Program-made: the position numbers and the translations under genes
Shown: positions 1 through 12,857 of the stretch, in pieces
Layout: each line of letters begins with the position of its first letter
How positions within the stretch are numbered: the first letter of the stretch is position 1
NCBI RefSeq assembly: GCF_947623445.1
Contig: NC_135247.1
Coordinates: forward strand, 2,048,501 to 2,112,500
DNA length: 64,000 nt
Direction: 5' to 3'
From: Clavelina lepadiformis
Lineage: Eukaryota > Chordata > Ascidiacea > Aplousobranchia > Clavelinidae
The notes under the pieces: model-generated
The model's input: only the letters and a program-made list of their open reading frames with translations
What the model was told of the DNA's origin: nothing
The model's database searches: none

Positions 1-918
1 CATTTAGAAACGCTTCGTATTCCGGCGAGCGAAAAAATCTTGTCACATTTTTCTGTGTTTCGACGTTGAAAGCAGAGACGCCAAAACCCAACGCCGCCAC
101 CAAAGCAAGCACGTGTTTGTTTTTTAACATATTTTGCCTGAATAACTTCGTAGTACTGTATAACCTCTATTCTTTACCGACATAATTAAAACTATTTATA
201 TGTGTTAATTTTACAATTTCCACACATTGCTAAATTATAACCGTCACACAAGAAATAGTGAGGTTGTGATATTTATAACAATTTATTGGCATTAATAATA
301 TTATTATGTAATTAATAAAACTATGTAAAATTTTTCGTTGTAAGCACTGAGAAATTCTCGGCAAACTCGCTGTCTCTTGTCGGCCTCACAAAATAAATAC
401 ATTCCAATACAGTCTAATCAAAACTTTTTAAATGTTTTGGTAGAAAGACTGATGTGACGTAGCGATTTCCGCACATCGTGACATAAATTGCATGGAACGT
501 GTCACTAGAACAACGGTCTGAAGACTAATTTCGGAAAGACTGAAACGAAATCGACAAATCTATGCCTTACAGTGTGCTATTCTCTTGCAGTCGTGATAAT
601 GTGCTCACAACCAAGCAAATTCGAAACGATTTGTGCCAAAAATAAAATTGTTAGGCTAAATAGCACTTATATAGCCTGTCGCTTCTACTTTCACGTTCTT
701 CCGAGACGCGCACGTATATCCTGTTTGGGAAAAACTAATTAAGGGCTTCATATGCTATTATTCATTGTGATTACGTCAATTAGACTGTCTCTACCGTGGG
801 TCAGTCGCACGTCCTTTTATCGGAAATTACTAAAATTATGAAAAGTTTCATTAGTTTAAAAGCGCTTATTACACTCTGTTAAATGTACTTTAATCTTTTG
901 TTGTTTTCTTCTGATTGC
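1..918. other. Intergenic AT-rich DNA, no gene recognised
   Basis: No open frame here resembles a known protein and no convincing exon with matching splice sites was found. The DNA is AT-rich and ends at the 8-bp target-site copy of the hAT element that starts at 919. Confidence 0.5.
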
Positions 919-1403
919 CATAGGTGGGCAGTACCGCGGTACTAAAGTACAGAATTACTGTACCGTGGTATGTTTTAGTACCGATACCGTCAGTACTTTT
1001 GAAAAAAAGTACTGAATCTCTGTACCGAATTAGGTTTTTCAAGAAATTTTAGTCGAACCCGGTACTCGTTACTTTTCACGAGATTAGTTATAAATTTGAA
1101 CAAGTATGTTTTCAAAAATACATGTTAATTAATCCTTAATACTAATTTTAGTATCTGTTGATCTTTTTTATCTAGAAATGTCAAGTAAAATTTCAAGCGA
1201 TTAACGTCACATATGTTTTGACCTGGAACAATTTTTACAGGGGCATTATAGCGGCAAACATTGTATTTCTAGCACAAAAAATACCGGTACCGAGTACCGA
1301 CAAAGTACCGAACTACTTTTTTAAAATAATACTGAATACCGGAACCGTCGGTAGGCTACATTCTTTGCCAAGTACCGGTAACGTTACCAACTGCCCACCT
1401 CTG
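919..1403. mobile_element. Non-autonomous hAT-type MITE with perfect 8-bp TSD
   Basis: The ends form an imperfect inverted repeat: CATAGGTGGGCAGT on the left, and CAGAGGTGGGCAGT read inward from the right. The 485-bp body is rich in GTACCG/CGGTAC motifs near both ends and encodes no transposase. It is flanked by an exact 8-bp direct repeat, CTGATTGC, at 911-918 and 1404-1411. An 8-bp duplication and a CA..RRGGTGG-type terminus are typical of hAT superfamily DNA transposons. A short frame inside it is not coding. Confidence 0.85.
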
Positions 1404-2260
1404 CTGATTGCTATGCTGACTGAAGTCATTCCACTAGACTAGACTACGAGTCGTGTTCACACACTCTGTGTTAGGTGGTACTAAAATAACTAAATGATAG
1501 AATTGCAAAGCATGGTTGTCTGTGTGAATCGTGGCGCCAGTTTCCCGCCACACATCTGACTCCGCACGGAACTGTTGAAGGCTGCGTGTTCATCTGCGCA
1601 CTATACTTGAAAAACAGCCAAGTGTTGCAAACTGATAACATCATTGACGAAACCAAACTGTCAAATGAGTTGGCTTGGGTGCCATAGCATTATAGAAAAA
1701 GTTCAACCAGAATTTATTGAAACGCACATATTGGAACATAAATTGCTGCCACACGCGACAAGTAATCCTGAGCATCAGGCAAAGTAGCGAAAACGTGCGC
1801 CAACAAAATCTGTTGATCCATCAAAGGGGAAATTTTCCCAATCGCCATATCTGAAGCTTACAACGCCGTTCTAAGATAAAGTGGTTTGTGGAAACTATAA
1901 GCAATGACCAGATAGCAATCAGCATAAATATAATAGCCCAAATCAGCATGGGTCTGGCATAATTGGAATGTAAGTTAAATTAAGTAGCAGCAGATTTCTA
2001 TGTGTACCATGTGTTACGTGCTATAGTACGGTACATTGGTAAAAGTTAAACAAAATCATGGCAGAAAAGTGACTAGCCCACCTGCACTATAGGCTATTTC
2101 TTTGCCAAATCGTACTTTTGTAGGTGTTTTTTGTTTTAAATTTCTTATTAACATAAATATTATATTATAATATTTTACTGGTAACCTAAATCGGGGCTCG
2201 AGTGAATGAGCGATGCCATCATCTAGTTTAAGTCGTGCAAAGGCTCTCCTCAGTCCGGGG
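1404..2260. other. Intergenic, nothing recognised
   Basis: No exon, RNA gene or repeat could be supported in this stretch. It separates two MITE-like elements. Confidence 0.4.
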
Positions 2261-2685
2261 CAGAGATGGAGAGACTCTAGTCAATGACTTGACTTGTGTC
2301 AGGTTTTTAGAAAGACTTGACTTGTGTTTTAGAGCTCAAAGGAGACGACTTGACTCGCGTTAACATTAAAGTTTCAGTTGACTTGACTCGAGTCACAAAA
2401 CAAATTATTTAAAATCGTTACAGAATCGCTTTTTATATTTGTGGTTGAATCTATTTAAAAAAAACTATGCAATACATTCTGTTGATTGTGCAAATACGTC
2501 AGAAATAGATAAAATCAGAGTTTTGCTTATTTTTACCTTACGAATATTAAGAAAGCTGTTTATTATATCAACCTAAAAGGAAAAATAAATCGTAAATGGT
2601 GACTTGGCATGTGTAAAAACTTGTCTTGATAAAGGTTACTGACTTGACTTGTCGCATGACCATTATTACTTGTTTCCATCAACCA
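2261..2685. mobile_element. Degenerate hAT-like MITE (GACTTGACTCGAGTCA-rich)
   Basis: The stretch starts with CAGAGATGGAGAGACTC and contains many GACTTGACTYGAGTC-like words near the left end (about 2270-2400) and again at 2640-2670. It ends near TACTTGTTTCCATC, which is roughly the inverse of the left end. The words and the CAGAGATGG terminus resemble old hAT MITEs. I could not find matching 8-bp flanks, so the borders are uncertain. Confidence 0.5.
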
Positions 2686-3343
2686 TAATGGAAAGTGTGG
2701 TACCTGCTCAAACAAGGTTCATCAACTTGCATGCTAAAACTATTTTATCTTCATACTGATTTGTCATAAATAAGCAAAGAAAAGCTGTTTAACTGAATGT
2801 GAATTTAAAATAAATAAGCCAAGACTTTAGGCTTCAATACGTGCCAAATTGCCGCTTTACACGCACGAGTTCCTGTCAAAAACTGCCATACTTTCCAGTG
2901 GAAGTCCATCAGTGGTAATTGATTAAAGATTATTGTACCATTTTTTTTTCAGTCTAAATCTAAGATACACTACATCCTAAAGAACTTAAATCAACTTTTT
3001 GCAACACCCTTCTCCTATGTTTGACAATGGGCTTCGTAACCCATGGTGAAATAGCCATTCTCTTAAAGAAAAAGTGGTATCAATATTAGTTTGCAGCTTA
3101 CATAATAATATGTTAGCAAATTTTGAATATTGTGGGTTGTAAAAAAACTGAGTTGGCCTATGCAAAACATTGAAACTTTGCCCATTAGGAAGTATTGTTA
3201 CGATTTCTTTCATTTCTTTGAATTAGGCTACTTTCTAACAAAATTTGGTCTCCAAGTTTTGTTTTTTATCTGGCAACGGTAGCTACAGTAGTTTACTTGT
3301 GTATTCACAGAGACATAGCTGGTACAATTATCTACAATCCGTT
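2686..3343. other. Upstream region of the NOP9-like gene
   Basis: No separate gene is seen. An acceptor-like TATTCACAG at about 3302-3310 could mark the end of a 5'UTR intron or a trans-splice site just upstream of the predicted start. Confidence 0.35.
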
Positions 3344-6300
3344 ATGGAAAAAGGCAGTTTTGATTCCAGCACTGTTACATACTTGAGGCAAGCAGACGCC
3401 ACACTTCGGAACGGGTTTGAAGATGAAGCCATAAAGGAAGTATTTCTTGACAATGTCTTCGAAGAAATTAAAGGCAGTGAAGCAAAATTAAGCATGATGA
3501 AATCGGCAAGTTTCGTCATGGAACAATTCGTTTCAATAGCATCTTTGAACCACATACTTCAAGTTCTAAAGGTATGATACTTCCAAAAACATGCACTCAA
3601 AGTGAACTATTGTTGTTAACATACAAGCTTCAATATATCTTGTTTTAAGGCTTATTCTATCAACTTTGAAGAGGTATCTTACAGTCAACAGGGTTGTCAT
3701 GTTCTTCAAAATGCACTGCATCGGATGTTATGTTTGATGGATTCTGGCTCGTGTAATTTTATTATATTAGACATATATGTATATCATGTTTTTGCATATA
3801 TTCTTGAAGTATTTTGAGTCATACGAAAAGTCCTGTTATGATCCGTTTAATATTTTTTTGAAATCCCACTTTTCGTAAAAAATATTTCATGTCAGTGTGC
3901 TTCATGATAATATATATAAAACTGACAATTGTTAATGATGAATTAATAAATTTTCTAGACAAAAGTAAGGATAACCTATGGAAAGAAGTTTTCAGCGTGG
4001 TTTTGGATAGCTGTGTGTTTATGACGAATGTATCAGACCTCGCAAGATGGATGACGGATACTCATGGAACATATGTTGTCCGGTCATTGTTAGAAATGCT
4101 CGGAGGAATTATAACACCACTACGATCGAAAAAGCATCAACCACATGAACGAAAATGTAAGACAATTTTGCTTCAAGTAGGATATGGATGCTATGATTAT
4201 GATGACAATAATATAACTCTCACTATGCTTTTGCTAATGCGCTTATATAATTGATTTTGTAAACCTCATAATTAATCACCTGTATTTGTGTATAGATGTA
4301 ATTGGGGATCATGTTTTTTACAGTACCTGACGAAATAATTATTGCCAAAAAGAAACTACCAGATGAATTTCTTTCTATGTTTGAAAAAGTCTTCTTCACT
4401 TTTAGTCAGATGGAAAAGAAACAGGTTGTAGGTAAAGACCAATTTCTTTAACTTGCTTCGTTTTAGTTGAATTTCGATTGTAACCCATCGTACTATTTTA
4501 GAAATACTGGTGCACCCAAGTGGCACGCCTTGTGTTTGTGTGATGCTCCATGTTGCTTCCGTACAATCAGGTGACACTTTACAAGTACTTTGTGAAAAAA
4601 TAATTTCTTCTTGCCAAGGAAATAATTTCAGGTAAATGTCTTTCCCACTCAGACATGCTTAAATGTTGCATATTTAGTAAATGCTAATACATTGAATAGC
4701 TTCAGTCATTTGAGGTTTTGATTCAATCCACCCTTTGAAGGGTCGTTACTAATTAATGCTTTATGTTTATTGTTAATTATCTGGTTTGAATAAAATTTAA
4801 CTTTTGTTTTAGTACTTTGACGATACTCGCCAAAGATCGAACTGGAAGTCATGTTCTAGAAAGCCTACTTGACAGTGGCCACAGCGAAACCTGTAAAAAG
4901 ATTTATGAAATATTCTGTTCGGATCATAGTCAATTAATCGAATATGCCTGTCATCCAGTGGTGAATTATGTTGTGCAGAAACTCATTGTATGCCCAGCTT
5001 TGGAGGAAAAGGTGCTCACTATATAGCTCTTAATTGTTAGTCTAAGGCAGTGTTTCCTATTGTGTTTTGGCTGCAAGTTCCTTTGCGATTTTTTTGTCAT
5101 GAAGCACCATAGAATTTAGCTGCTTACTAAAATTTGGTAATAATACTATTATAATGCATTCCTGCACTGCGTTAGTAGTGACTGTGCGCCAAATTGGGAC
5201 AAGCCATAAGTTAAGCATAACAGTACTTTTATCCCATTAATGTCTCATTGGTAGTGCATTGTTCAACGTGTAACTTGTTCATTATGATTAGATAAGCAGA
5301 GAGTGTATTTAAAATTTCAGTATGAAGAACTTTTTCACTTACTACTACAAGGAATTGAGGATATTTTTGCCGAAAATAAATTTGGAGTTGTCCAAAAATT
5401 GGCCGAGCAATGTGTGAAACTTGGCAAATGCCAGAGCAAGTTTGTGTCTCGTTTATTGGAGGTAAACTTTGAAATTGCATTGCAAAACGCTACACTATGT
5501 CATTAGCCAACTTTATCACAAACTAGAGATTTATTGAACATGTCTTTTGTTGCCAAGGCTTTCCAGTGCAAAGAAGAAGAGAGAAAAGTTTACCTTGTAC
5601 CTCTTATTGCGTCTTTTTCAACTTATGATGCGTTTTTTTCTGCCTCAGAAAATAACAACAAGGTACTGACATGAGAAGCGCCATATTATATTGTATGACT
5701 AAAAACAAAGAGATTATGTTTTAATTTTTTCTCTTCCATTATATTACAATATTTTTTACCATTATTTTAACAGTTATGTTTGAAGAAATATTGAAATAAA
5801 TTTCAAATATCATTTGTTTGCAATTAGTATGTTTAATGCTGGTAGGCCCAAATTAGTACTGTACATTTATTTATTTATTTAAAATGTAACAAAATGATTA
5901 GCTTGGGACATGACATCTGTTCTTCATCACAATCCATACAAAGAAACATTGGACAGAACATGACAAATTGTCTTAGTTTGTTGTATTAGTTGCAACTGCT
6001 GGTCAAATTTGTTTTTATCGATTCTTTCTCAATTGCAGGTTCCCAATTTAAAAAACGTTCTTTATCACGGATCCCTTCTTTTACAAACACTCTTAAAGTT
6101 TAATAATCCTGTGGCTATTGTCAAAAGCCTGACAGGTTTACCAGCGGAGCATTTGGTTAAACTGTGTTGCGATGTTGCTGGCAGCCACTTTATTGACGCT
6201 TTTTTTTCTTCTCCAATTGTTAAGCTCAAACGGAAAAGACTTTGGCTAGAAAACGTTAAGGTACAGGTTGAACGCAGAAAGAAATGTTATTTGTCTTAGC

Positions 6301-6878
6301 ACATTAACGATGTCTTTATTCATGCATTTTATTTTAAAGGACCATCTTCAGAATATCTGTTGTGATAAATACGGCAGTAGAGTTATGGACAATCTGTGGA
6401 AAAACGCGACCATGAAAATGAAAATTATTATCGTTGAAAACCTTGGTAAATCAAATAAACGAGCCCCATCTCTTGGTCACTGAGTGATTGAATTATGGCA
6501 AGAATTAAAAATTTTATTAAAAAATGTTCAGTTAACAACGAAAGTGACCTGTCATCTAATCAATATGGGAAGCACATAACACGAAAATTTGGAATCAAAC
6601 AATTCGGTCAAAGGAGGGCTGATTGGGATGATTTCCAAATCAGACAAACCAAGAAGAGAAAAAATTTTGAAGAAGTATTTTCATCCCGCACTGAAGGTAA
6701 GTGAAACTATAAAGAACGTTGGCATAAAACTGGTACAAAATTGGTACAAACAGAACTGAGCGAAATCTCAGTCATTGTCAGTGTAGAGTGTACAAATGTA
6801 TGTTGCCAAACTACAAGACGACTTCATTGTACATTGTGTCTAGGAGGAAAAAAGAAACAAAAAACAAAGACCAGCTAA
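3344..6878 (+). CDS. NOP9: NOP9-like nucleolar pumilio-repeat protein (12 exons)
   Basis: NOP9 is a nucleolar RNA-binding protein with PUM-like repeats, needed for 18S rRNA processing of pre-40S particles. I place exons at 3344-3571, 3650-about 3731 (or 3752), 3959-4156, 4324-4431, 4502-4631, 4813-5011, 5321-5461, 5558-5662, 6039-6260, 6340-6445, 6532-6696 and 6844-6878, giving about 572 residues. All borders are GT-AG and the phases agree; only the donor of exon 2 is ambiguous. PUM-type helices are seen as DTHGTYVVRSLLEMLGG (exon 3), KDRTGSHVLESLLDSG (exon 6), ENKFGVVQKLAEQ (exon 7) and CDKYGSRVMDNLW (exon 10). The C-terminus has the family pattern QYGKHITRKF then RRADWDDFQ and a lysine-rich tail. 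The start at 3344 is chosen by similarity; no upstream coding exon was recognised. The gene ends tail to tail with the next one. Confidence 0.85.
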
Positions 6879-6885
6879 TCTTTTG

Positions 6886-9068
6886 TCATTCGTTGTTGTA
6901 ATGATGGAAGAACTCAAGATTGTTGAAAAGTTTGCAGAGATTTGCTTCGGTTTTGTGCTGGATGTCGTCAACTTGATCAGCAGGGCAATAGTCATCAATG
7001 GAAGATCTACAACACAGTTAAATCTTAAAATAACTGTCGGAATGAGAAATGTAATTTGTTTTTACTTAGTGGGGCGATCAAAACGACTACATCAAACAAA
7101 AGAATTTGACATTTAGTACGGCTAAACCTACAACACTACTTCAGATTAACATGACAAAACAATACTTATTGTTACTTTAAACATTACCTTGCAATTGTGA
7201 TGAGCTTGGGTGGGTTGATTTGTTTTAAAATATACTCAACACAGTCGATCAATCGATCGATTTCGTCTGCTGAACTGACGTGATGTGGTAATCCTGCATC
7301 ACCGGTGGCACATCCAGCTCCATGAAACTGAAGATAATTAATCGAAAAGAAATTTTGCATCATCAGTTGTAGCTTGCCACAGACTTACTATTTCGATGTC
7401 TTCATCGTCAAGCTTTTTATTCAGCGATGCTTCATAGTTTTTTAAAATGTTTTTCAAATTTTCATATCTGTGTGCAAATGATAATATCTGTAGCGCATTC
7501 GCCGAGCTAATATTTTAAATCAGTTTTAAATTTTCAGAGTAATGATAATGTCATAAGTTTTCCTGAAATTATCTTTGTTAAATTCGGTAAGTAACGTAAT
7601 GCCGAGTTGGTATTGATTTGATACAAAAATAAATTGCACGATTGACAATAATCGTCCCGCATTTACCTGGAACCTTCATCTGTTGTAACTTTCTTCTCTT
7701 CTTTTATTGCGTCTATCCACGACCGAAGTGTGTGCAATTGTTCATTTCTTTGTTTTTGGCAATCTTGCAAAGCTGTAAGCTGGTAAAGAAAAATAAAATA
7801 GTCAACAATTTCATTTTTTGCTCAATGAAAACAAGTGCACTTGGCTACAAAGAGTCATTTTGAAGAAGAAGAGTCATTTACTTGGTTGCTTTCTGGCGGG
7901 GTAAAGTGATAGAGGTCAGTTAGAGTTTTTGTGTCTTCTTCAGAAAACATCTCGAGAAATGGATTTTGTGTCGAGAAAAAATCAATATCGATATCAAGAA
8001 CATAATTCTGGCTTTCTAACAGTAACTGCAGAGATTCTACGACAGAACCTTGATTCCTACGACAGATTTCACAGTGTGCTTTATATATGAGAGAAGCAGA
8101 TTTTGCTTGCATTATGTTGCGTCTTACTTAGTGTCTATGGTCAAAATATGCAACGTCAGACATTTTTTATCCTGCAGTGAGTCTTCACTCTCAAAAACAC
8201 CGTCACTTAGATAATATGGTTCTGTCGATGACACTCTGGAAAAGAAAACATTAAAAAGCACGAGTGCATATCGCTCCAAAATACATTGAAACTGGATGAA
8301 AGATTAATTGAGCTATTTGAGATGCACTTCATCTTACTATGCAGGCAAATTATTAAAACCAGCTAAAGTTTTACTGAAATAAAGCTGTGCTGAGCATTTA
8401 TAGTTTCTACTTTAATGTGTCGGACGATCCACTTTTCCCCACATAAAACGAGTAAGACCCATCTTGGATCTGATCTGACCATGGAGGTTTACACCATATT
8501 ATGGTGTGAATATGACCAGCAAACACTGCAGGAATCAGCCAACTTTCTATTGATATCATTCTGAAAAAATAATGGTTATATTTTAGTTTAAGCCGTCATT
8601 TCCAATTACAGTTTATAGTGCCAAAATTAAAATGATTTGCTAACATTTAAATTACAACTACATACATAAAACAATTTAGATTAAAATGGTCATAAAGTAG
8701 ACACAAAATAAAGGTAAAGGTTGTGTAACAAAGGTTATATAACCATTGCGTACTCGAACAAAACCTCTTTTTCAAACACATCATCACAACTTAATCGTGC
8801 AGGAACTCCCAAGTCAGGATGCGAATCAAAATGCAAAAGGGTTAGTCCTTTCAAAGGAAGGAATTTAGAACCAATTGCTCGGTATACATGTTCAAGAGCC
8901 TGTGATAAGAGATAAAAGCTCATTATATCTTCCCAATGCAACTAATTGCCAATATGTTTAACTTTTGTAAAGTTTAAGCAGTAACTGTTGACGTTTTCAT
9001 GATTATACCTCATTATGATACTCTACAACGTGAACCGGTAATCGTTTATAAACTTTTAGCTTTTCCAT
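6886..9068 (-). CDS. C5orf22: C5orf22 homolog, UPF0489 family (9 exons)
   Basis: Exons on the minus strand are 9009-9068, 8754-8899, 8411-8560, 8128-8235, 7882-8056, 7667-7779, 7389-7467, 7188-7327 and 6886-7006. They total 1,092 nt and encode 363 residues; human C5orf22 is longer (about 440) because its middle part is larger. Every intron is GT-AG and all phases close. Diagnostic blocks are [66 protein letters not shown] and [14 protein letters not shown]. The function of the family is unknown. The HFDSHPD and DIDIDFF blocks are rich in Asp/His, as in arginase/deacetylase-fold metal sites, which is an inference. The start ATG opens the same N-terminal block as the human protein ([11 protein letters not shown]). 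Confidence 0.92.
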
Positions 9069-9543
9069 GCAGTAAATAAACGGTATTCCTTGTGATGTAC
9101 CAAATTTCAAAGTATCTGTAAAATCTTGTATTACTAATATCAGACTATTTATTGCAAATAAAGCAGAATAGCTTCATCCTCCTTTCTCTTTCACAGACTG
9201 TGCTGGGAAAACGCTACAGGGGGATCTACCTTTTCAAAAACCTATTTCAAGCGGAATTGTTGCAAACATGTTATAAGGCAAATGAAACCAGACTTTTAAA
9301 CATAAAAATTCAAATTGAATGAATCTTAACACTTCCCCAAACATCGCTTTGAATTTTTAAATTTCACATTTGACTACAGAAATGCATTTTGAAAACTTTT
9401 CGTAAATATTGTTTCATAGACATCGTAGACAAAAAAGTATTTGATTTTATTGTTTGTTCATAAAGCATCTAGTCATAGTGTTTTTCCAATTCCATGAACC
9501 TGAGCAGTTGTTCTCTTGGTCAGTTTGTTGCCAACGCTATAAC
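9069..9543. promoter_or_regulatory. Divergent intergenic region, C5orf22 side
   Basis: The C5orf22 and FRA10AC1 genes diverge from the interval 9069-10138, which must hold both promoters unless 5' exons are missed. I see no clear TATA box or other motif. A MITE (9544-9884) sits in the middle. Confidence 0.4.
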
Positions 9544-9884
9544 CAGGGTTGCCATCAGTCTCAACTCAAAAATAAGCACGGCTAGGAAACGAAAGACGAA
9601 TACCACCTTAAACAGTGCACAACAGGAGAAAGCAACCAATGTTCTTAAAATAAAACGAGACAATATCTGTATGTTCTTAATTTTGGTATCTCTTTGATAC
9701 AAAATGGTATACTAAAGGTGTCAAAATGCCAAAAATACGAACCTCTGCACTAAAAATAAGACGAAAATAAGGAAGCAAGTGAAAATAAGGACATTTCTTA
9801 GAAAAAAGGACAAAAATATTTTCTAAGACACGGACCTTTAAAATAAGGACAAATCTTAGAAATAAGGACGGTATGGCAACCCTG
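9544..9884. mobile_element. hAT-type MITE, CAGGGTTGCCAT termini, perfect 8-bp TSD
   Basis: The element begins CAGGGTTGCCAT and ends ATGGCAACCCTG, a perfect 12-bp inverted repeat. It is flanked by exact 8-bp copies of GCTATAAC at 9536-9543 and 9885-9892. The 341-bp body is made of AAATAAGGACAAA-like words and has no transposase. It lies between the divergent starts of C5orf22 and FRA10AC1. A fragment of the same family is at about 14,757-14,817. Confidence 0.9.
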
Positions 9885-10138
9885 GCTATAACGGTATAAT
9901 TTCTGACTGACTTTATGAGAGCCAGTCAGAACGAATAGCGTTTGCAGTTGCCCAGCAGGCCTGTTATTAGCCTATAGTCTGTAGCATTGCACCTAAGGGC
10001 TGCGGCTGATGCTAATAATAGCTAAAGTTTTGAAGTGCTATTGAATTTAGACTTACACTGTTCGAGTTTTTATAACTTTCGTAATCTGATTCACTTTATG
10101 TTTAGGTCTTAACTAAAATCCAACTTAAGTTAAATAAT

Positions 10139-12857
10139 ATGTCAAACTCAAAAGTGCCGTTTGAGGTAAGTGCCAATAGACGGAACAATTGACATATTAT
10201 GTGTAGGTTACTTGTAAGTCGTAAGATTAACACAGTTCTTAACAAAATCGGAACAATATCATCTGGTATGTGCTAATCCTGGAAGATGTGTTATTATTTT
10301 TGTTGTTAATGTTTTAGGACATACACGGGTATGGTTCAGAGTTTAGTGACTGTGGCAGTGAAATAGAAGCTGCTCACACAAAGAAGAAAAACGATAAGGA
10401 ACTTTTTAGAAAACCAAACATGTAAGATGTATATTGTGTAGATCTTTTTTGATTAATCCACTTTGAGTAAAAATATGCCAGCTTTCAACAAAATATTTTC
10501 AGGGAAAAGTTTATCAGTTTGGTTTGTTGACATGCACTGCCTTCCTAGTTCTTTCTTTCTTCAAATTTAAATTCATAAATGAGTATTCAAACTTCCATAT
10601 TTTGTTTGTCACTAGTATTCAGCAAACATGTGAAAGTGTTTGACGTGCATGTTTAAGGGGCAGTTTGTGCATGCTACATAGGCAACACTCATTACTTTTC
10701 TATGGATACGCCAGAATCCACTCTTTTTCATCTCTCTGCCATTAATAAATAAACAAACTTTTAGTTAACGAGAAGTTTGATTTTTTAATTAACAGACATA
10801 TTGTTTCAGTGGAACTCTGGGCTTGTTGCACAGTGGAAGGTCGGTTGGTAAAAAGCCTTCAAAAAGAGTTGCTGCTGATATGGTTGATGTTGAAGAAGCA
10901 AAAAGAATGAGATATCATGGATTACTAGCCATGGACGCTGTAGGAAATTGCTATTATTTATTGTGATAAGTTTAGTAAAATCATTTGCATTGGTTAAGTA
11001 TCTTTATTATTTACTTAACCAATTGTTATGGAAAATAAGTGTTCTGAACTTGCTTATTTTTCTTTAGCTAAAATAAATTTTTAACTGGCCATCTTTAGTA
11101 TGCCAGACACAAGAAATTCGTGAATGATTATTTGCATCTCTATGGAGGAAAACATTCAGACTTCAAACGAGATAGGTGCATGTATAGATATAAATGTGAT
11201 ACATCTGTATTTAAAAGCTTTTGCATTTCTTAGTGTTTGGCCAACTTGGTATCAGTGCTTTTAACCCTGGTGGTGATGAACACACAGAAAGAAAGACTAA
11301 AAAGTTGGCCTTTTTTCATTTTTGGAAGTACATTTTTGCAGTTCTCGAGATCGAACAGATTACGATGTAATACGAGAAAATCACAAGTTTTTGTGGGATG
11401 ATGAACAAGATGCTGATTTGGGCTGGGAGCGGAAACTCGCCAAGAAGTATTGGAATAAACTTTACAAGGAATACACGATTTGTGACTTGAGCAGATACAA
11501 GGAAAATAAGATCGCGTTCAGATGGAGAGTTGAAAAAGAGGTTGAAATTTGTAAATTTATTTTGCCATGCTGCTGTATTTTCTTTTATCAGTAGCACACA
11601 ATGCTCTATTTTATTACGATAATTGATATTTCTTGGTTACTCATCAGCAGTAAATGTAGCAAATTTTTATGGGTCCAACGTTGACATATGTCTGATATAT
11701 TTAATGCACTGCTTATTTATGTTGTTACGCTATGCTTAGTGTTACAACTGGTTGCATTAACTTCCTTTAGTGTTACCTGCATATGAGTTGAGTTCTCATT
11801 AATACTTACTGCTATCTATCTTACTAATTGCTACCAGGTTATATCAGGCAAAGGTCAGTTTTCATGCTCCAACAAACCCTGCTCAGAAAAAGAAGGTCTC
11901 AGGAGTTGGGAAGTAAATTTTGCTTATGTTGAAGAAAATGAGAAGAAAAATGCTCTAGTGAAATGCCGACTATGCCCAGAATGTTCGTATAAACTCAATT
12001 ATCACCACAAGTAAGAGTACAAACAAGATATTAATGGGCTCTTTGGATTAAGTTATTTGATGGCTACAATGTTGGTTCATGCAGGAAAAAAGACATTACC
12101 GGAAGAGCAGTGGGGAGCAAAAAAACTAACAAAAACCAGCATAAAAAGAAAAAAGCAAGAAGTAAGTCATATGTATTGTTTCAAAAGCCATTTACATATT
12201 AGTTTCATGCCCTTGTGATGTTTAATTTGACCTTTGACCTTTGACACGAATCGCTTGACCTTTGTAATGCCTTAAAATATGGATAGATGCCACATAGTGA
12301 CAGTGCCTTATCCATGATATGTATTGAAAGGCTTTGCAGCCAGTCATGTCCGTCCTTACCAAGGGGAGTGCTAACCGGCTCTCCTTTTTTTCAACACAAA
12401 AATCCTACTATTTAGAATATTTATAAATAGTCAAATAGAAAATGCTTTTTATTTGTGGTATCTTATATTGCTAACTTTTAGATGCCATTCAGTTACAGGC
12501 AACTTTTTAATTTTTAATTTAGGACGTAAAGGCTCGGATGAGGAATCTACCAGCTCTTCTTCCTCTGAAAACAAGAAAAATGAAGAAGATCAAGAAGAAC
12601 ATAAGATCTGGAGCAAACCACCGGAAATAGAGGATGAAAAGTCGAGGTACTAAATGCATTACAGTAAATAATAACGATACCATTTTACGTTTATTTAAAT
12701 ATTTAACTTCGTCTGTAGGATCAGCTTAATCAATTTGCCAGGAATTGGCTACACTTTTTGTACTAACTTTGTGACTATTATCTGATATTTGTGACTGGGT
12801 TTTATTTCTTTTAGGGAAGACGAATTTGATGACTATTTTGAGGGACTCTTCCTTTGA
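10139..12857 (+). CDS. FRA10AC1: FRA10AC1 homolog, nuclear spliceosome-associated protein (9 exons)
   Basis: Exons are 10139-10165, 10318-10421, 10810-10939, 11099-11175, 11342-11540, 11838-12010, 12085-12161, 12523-12646 and 12815-12857. They sum to 954 nt and 317 residues, against 315 in human. All borders are GT-AG with consistent phases. Conserved blocks include HGYGSEFSD at the N-terminus, LLAMDAYARHKKFVNDY, DYDVIRENHKFLW, WERKLAKKYWNKLYKEY, YKENKIAFRWRVEKEV, and the end DEFDDYFEGLFL. Cysteines in QFSCSNKPC and CRLCPEC (exon 6) can form a four-Cys zinc site. A Lys-rich stretch (exon 7) and a Ser/Glu-rich acidic region (exon 8) follow. FRA10AC1 is a nuclear protein found with spliceosomes; its precise role is not read from the sequence. 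Confidence 0.93.
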
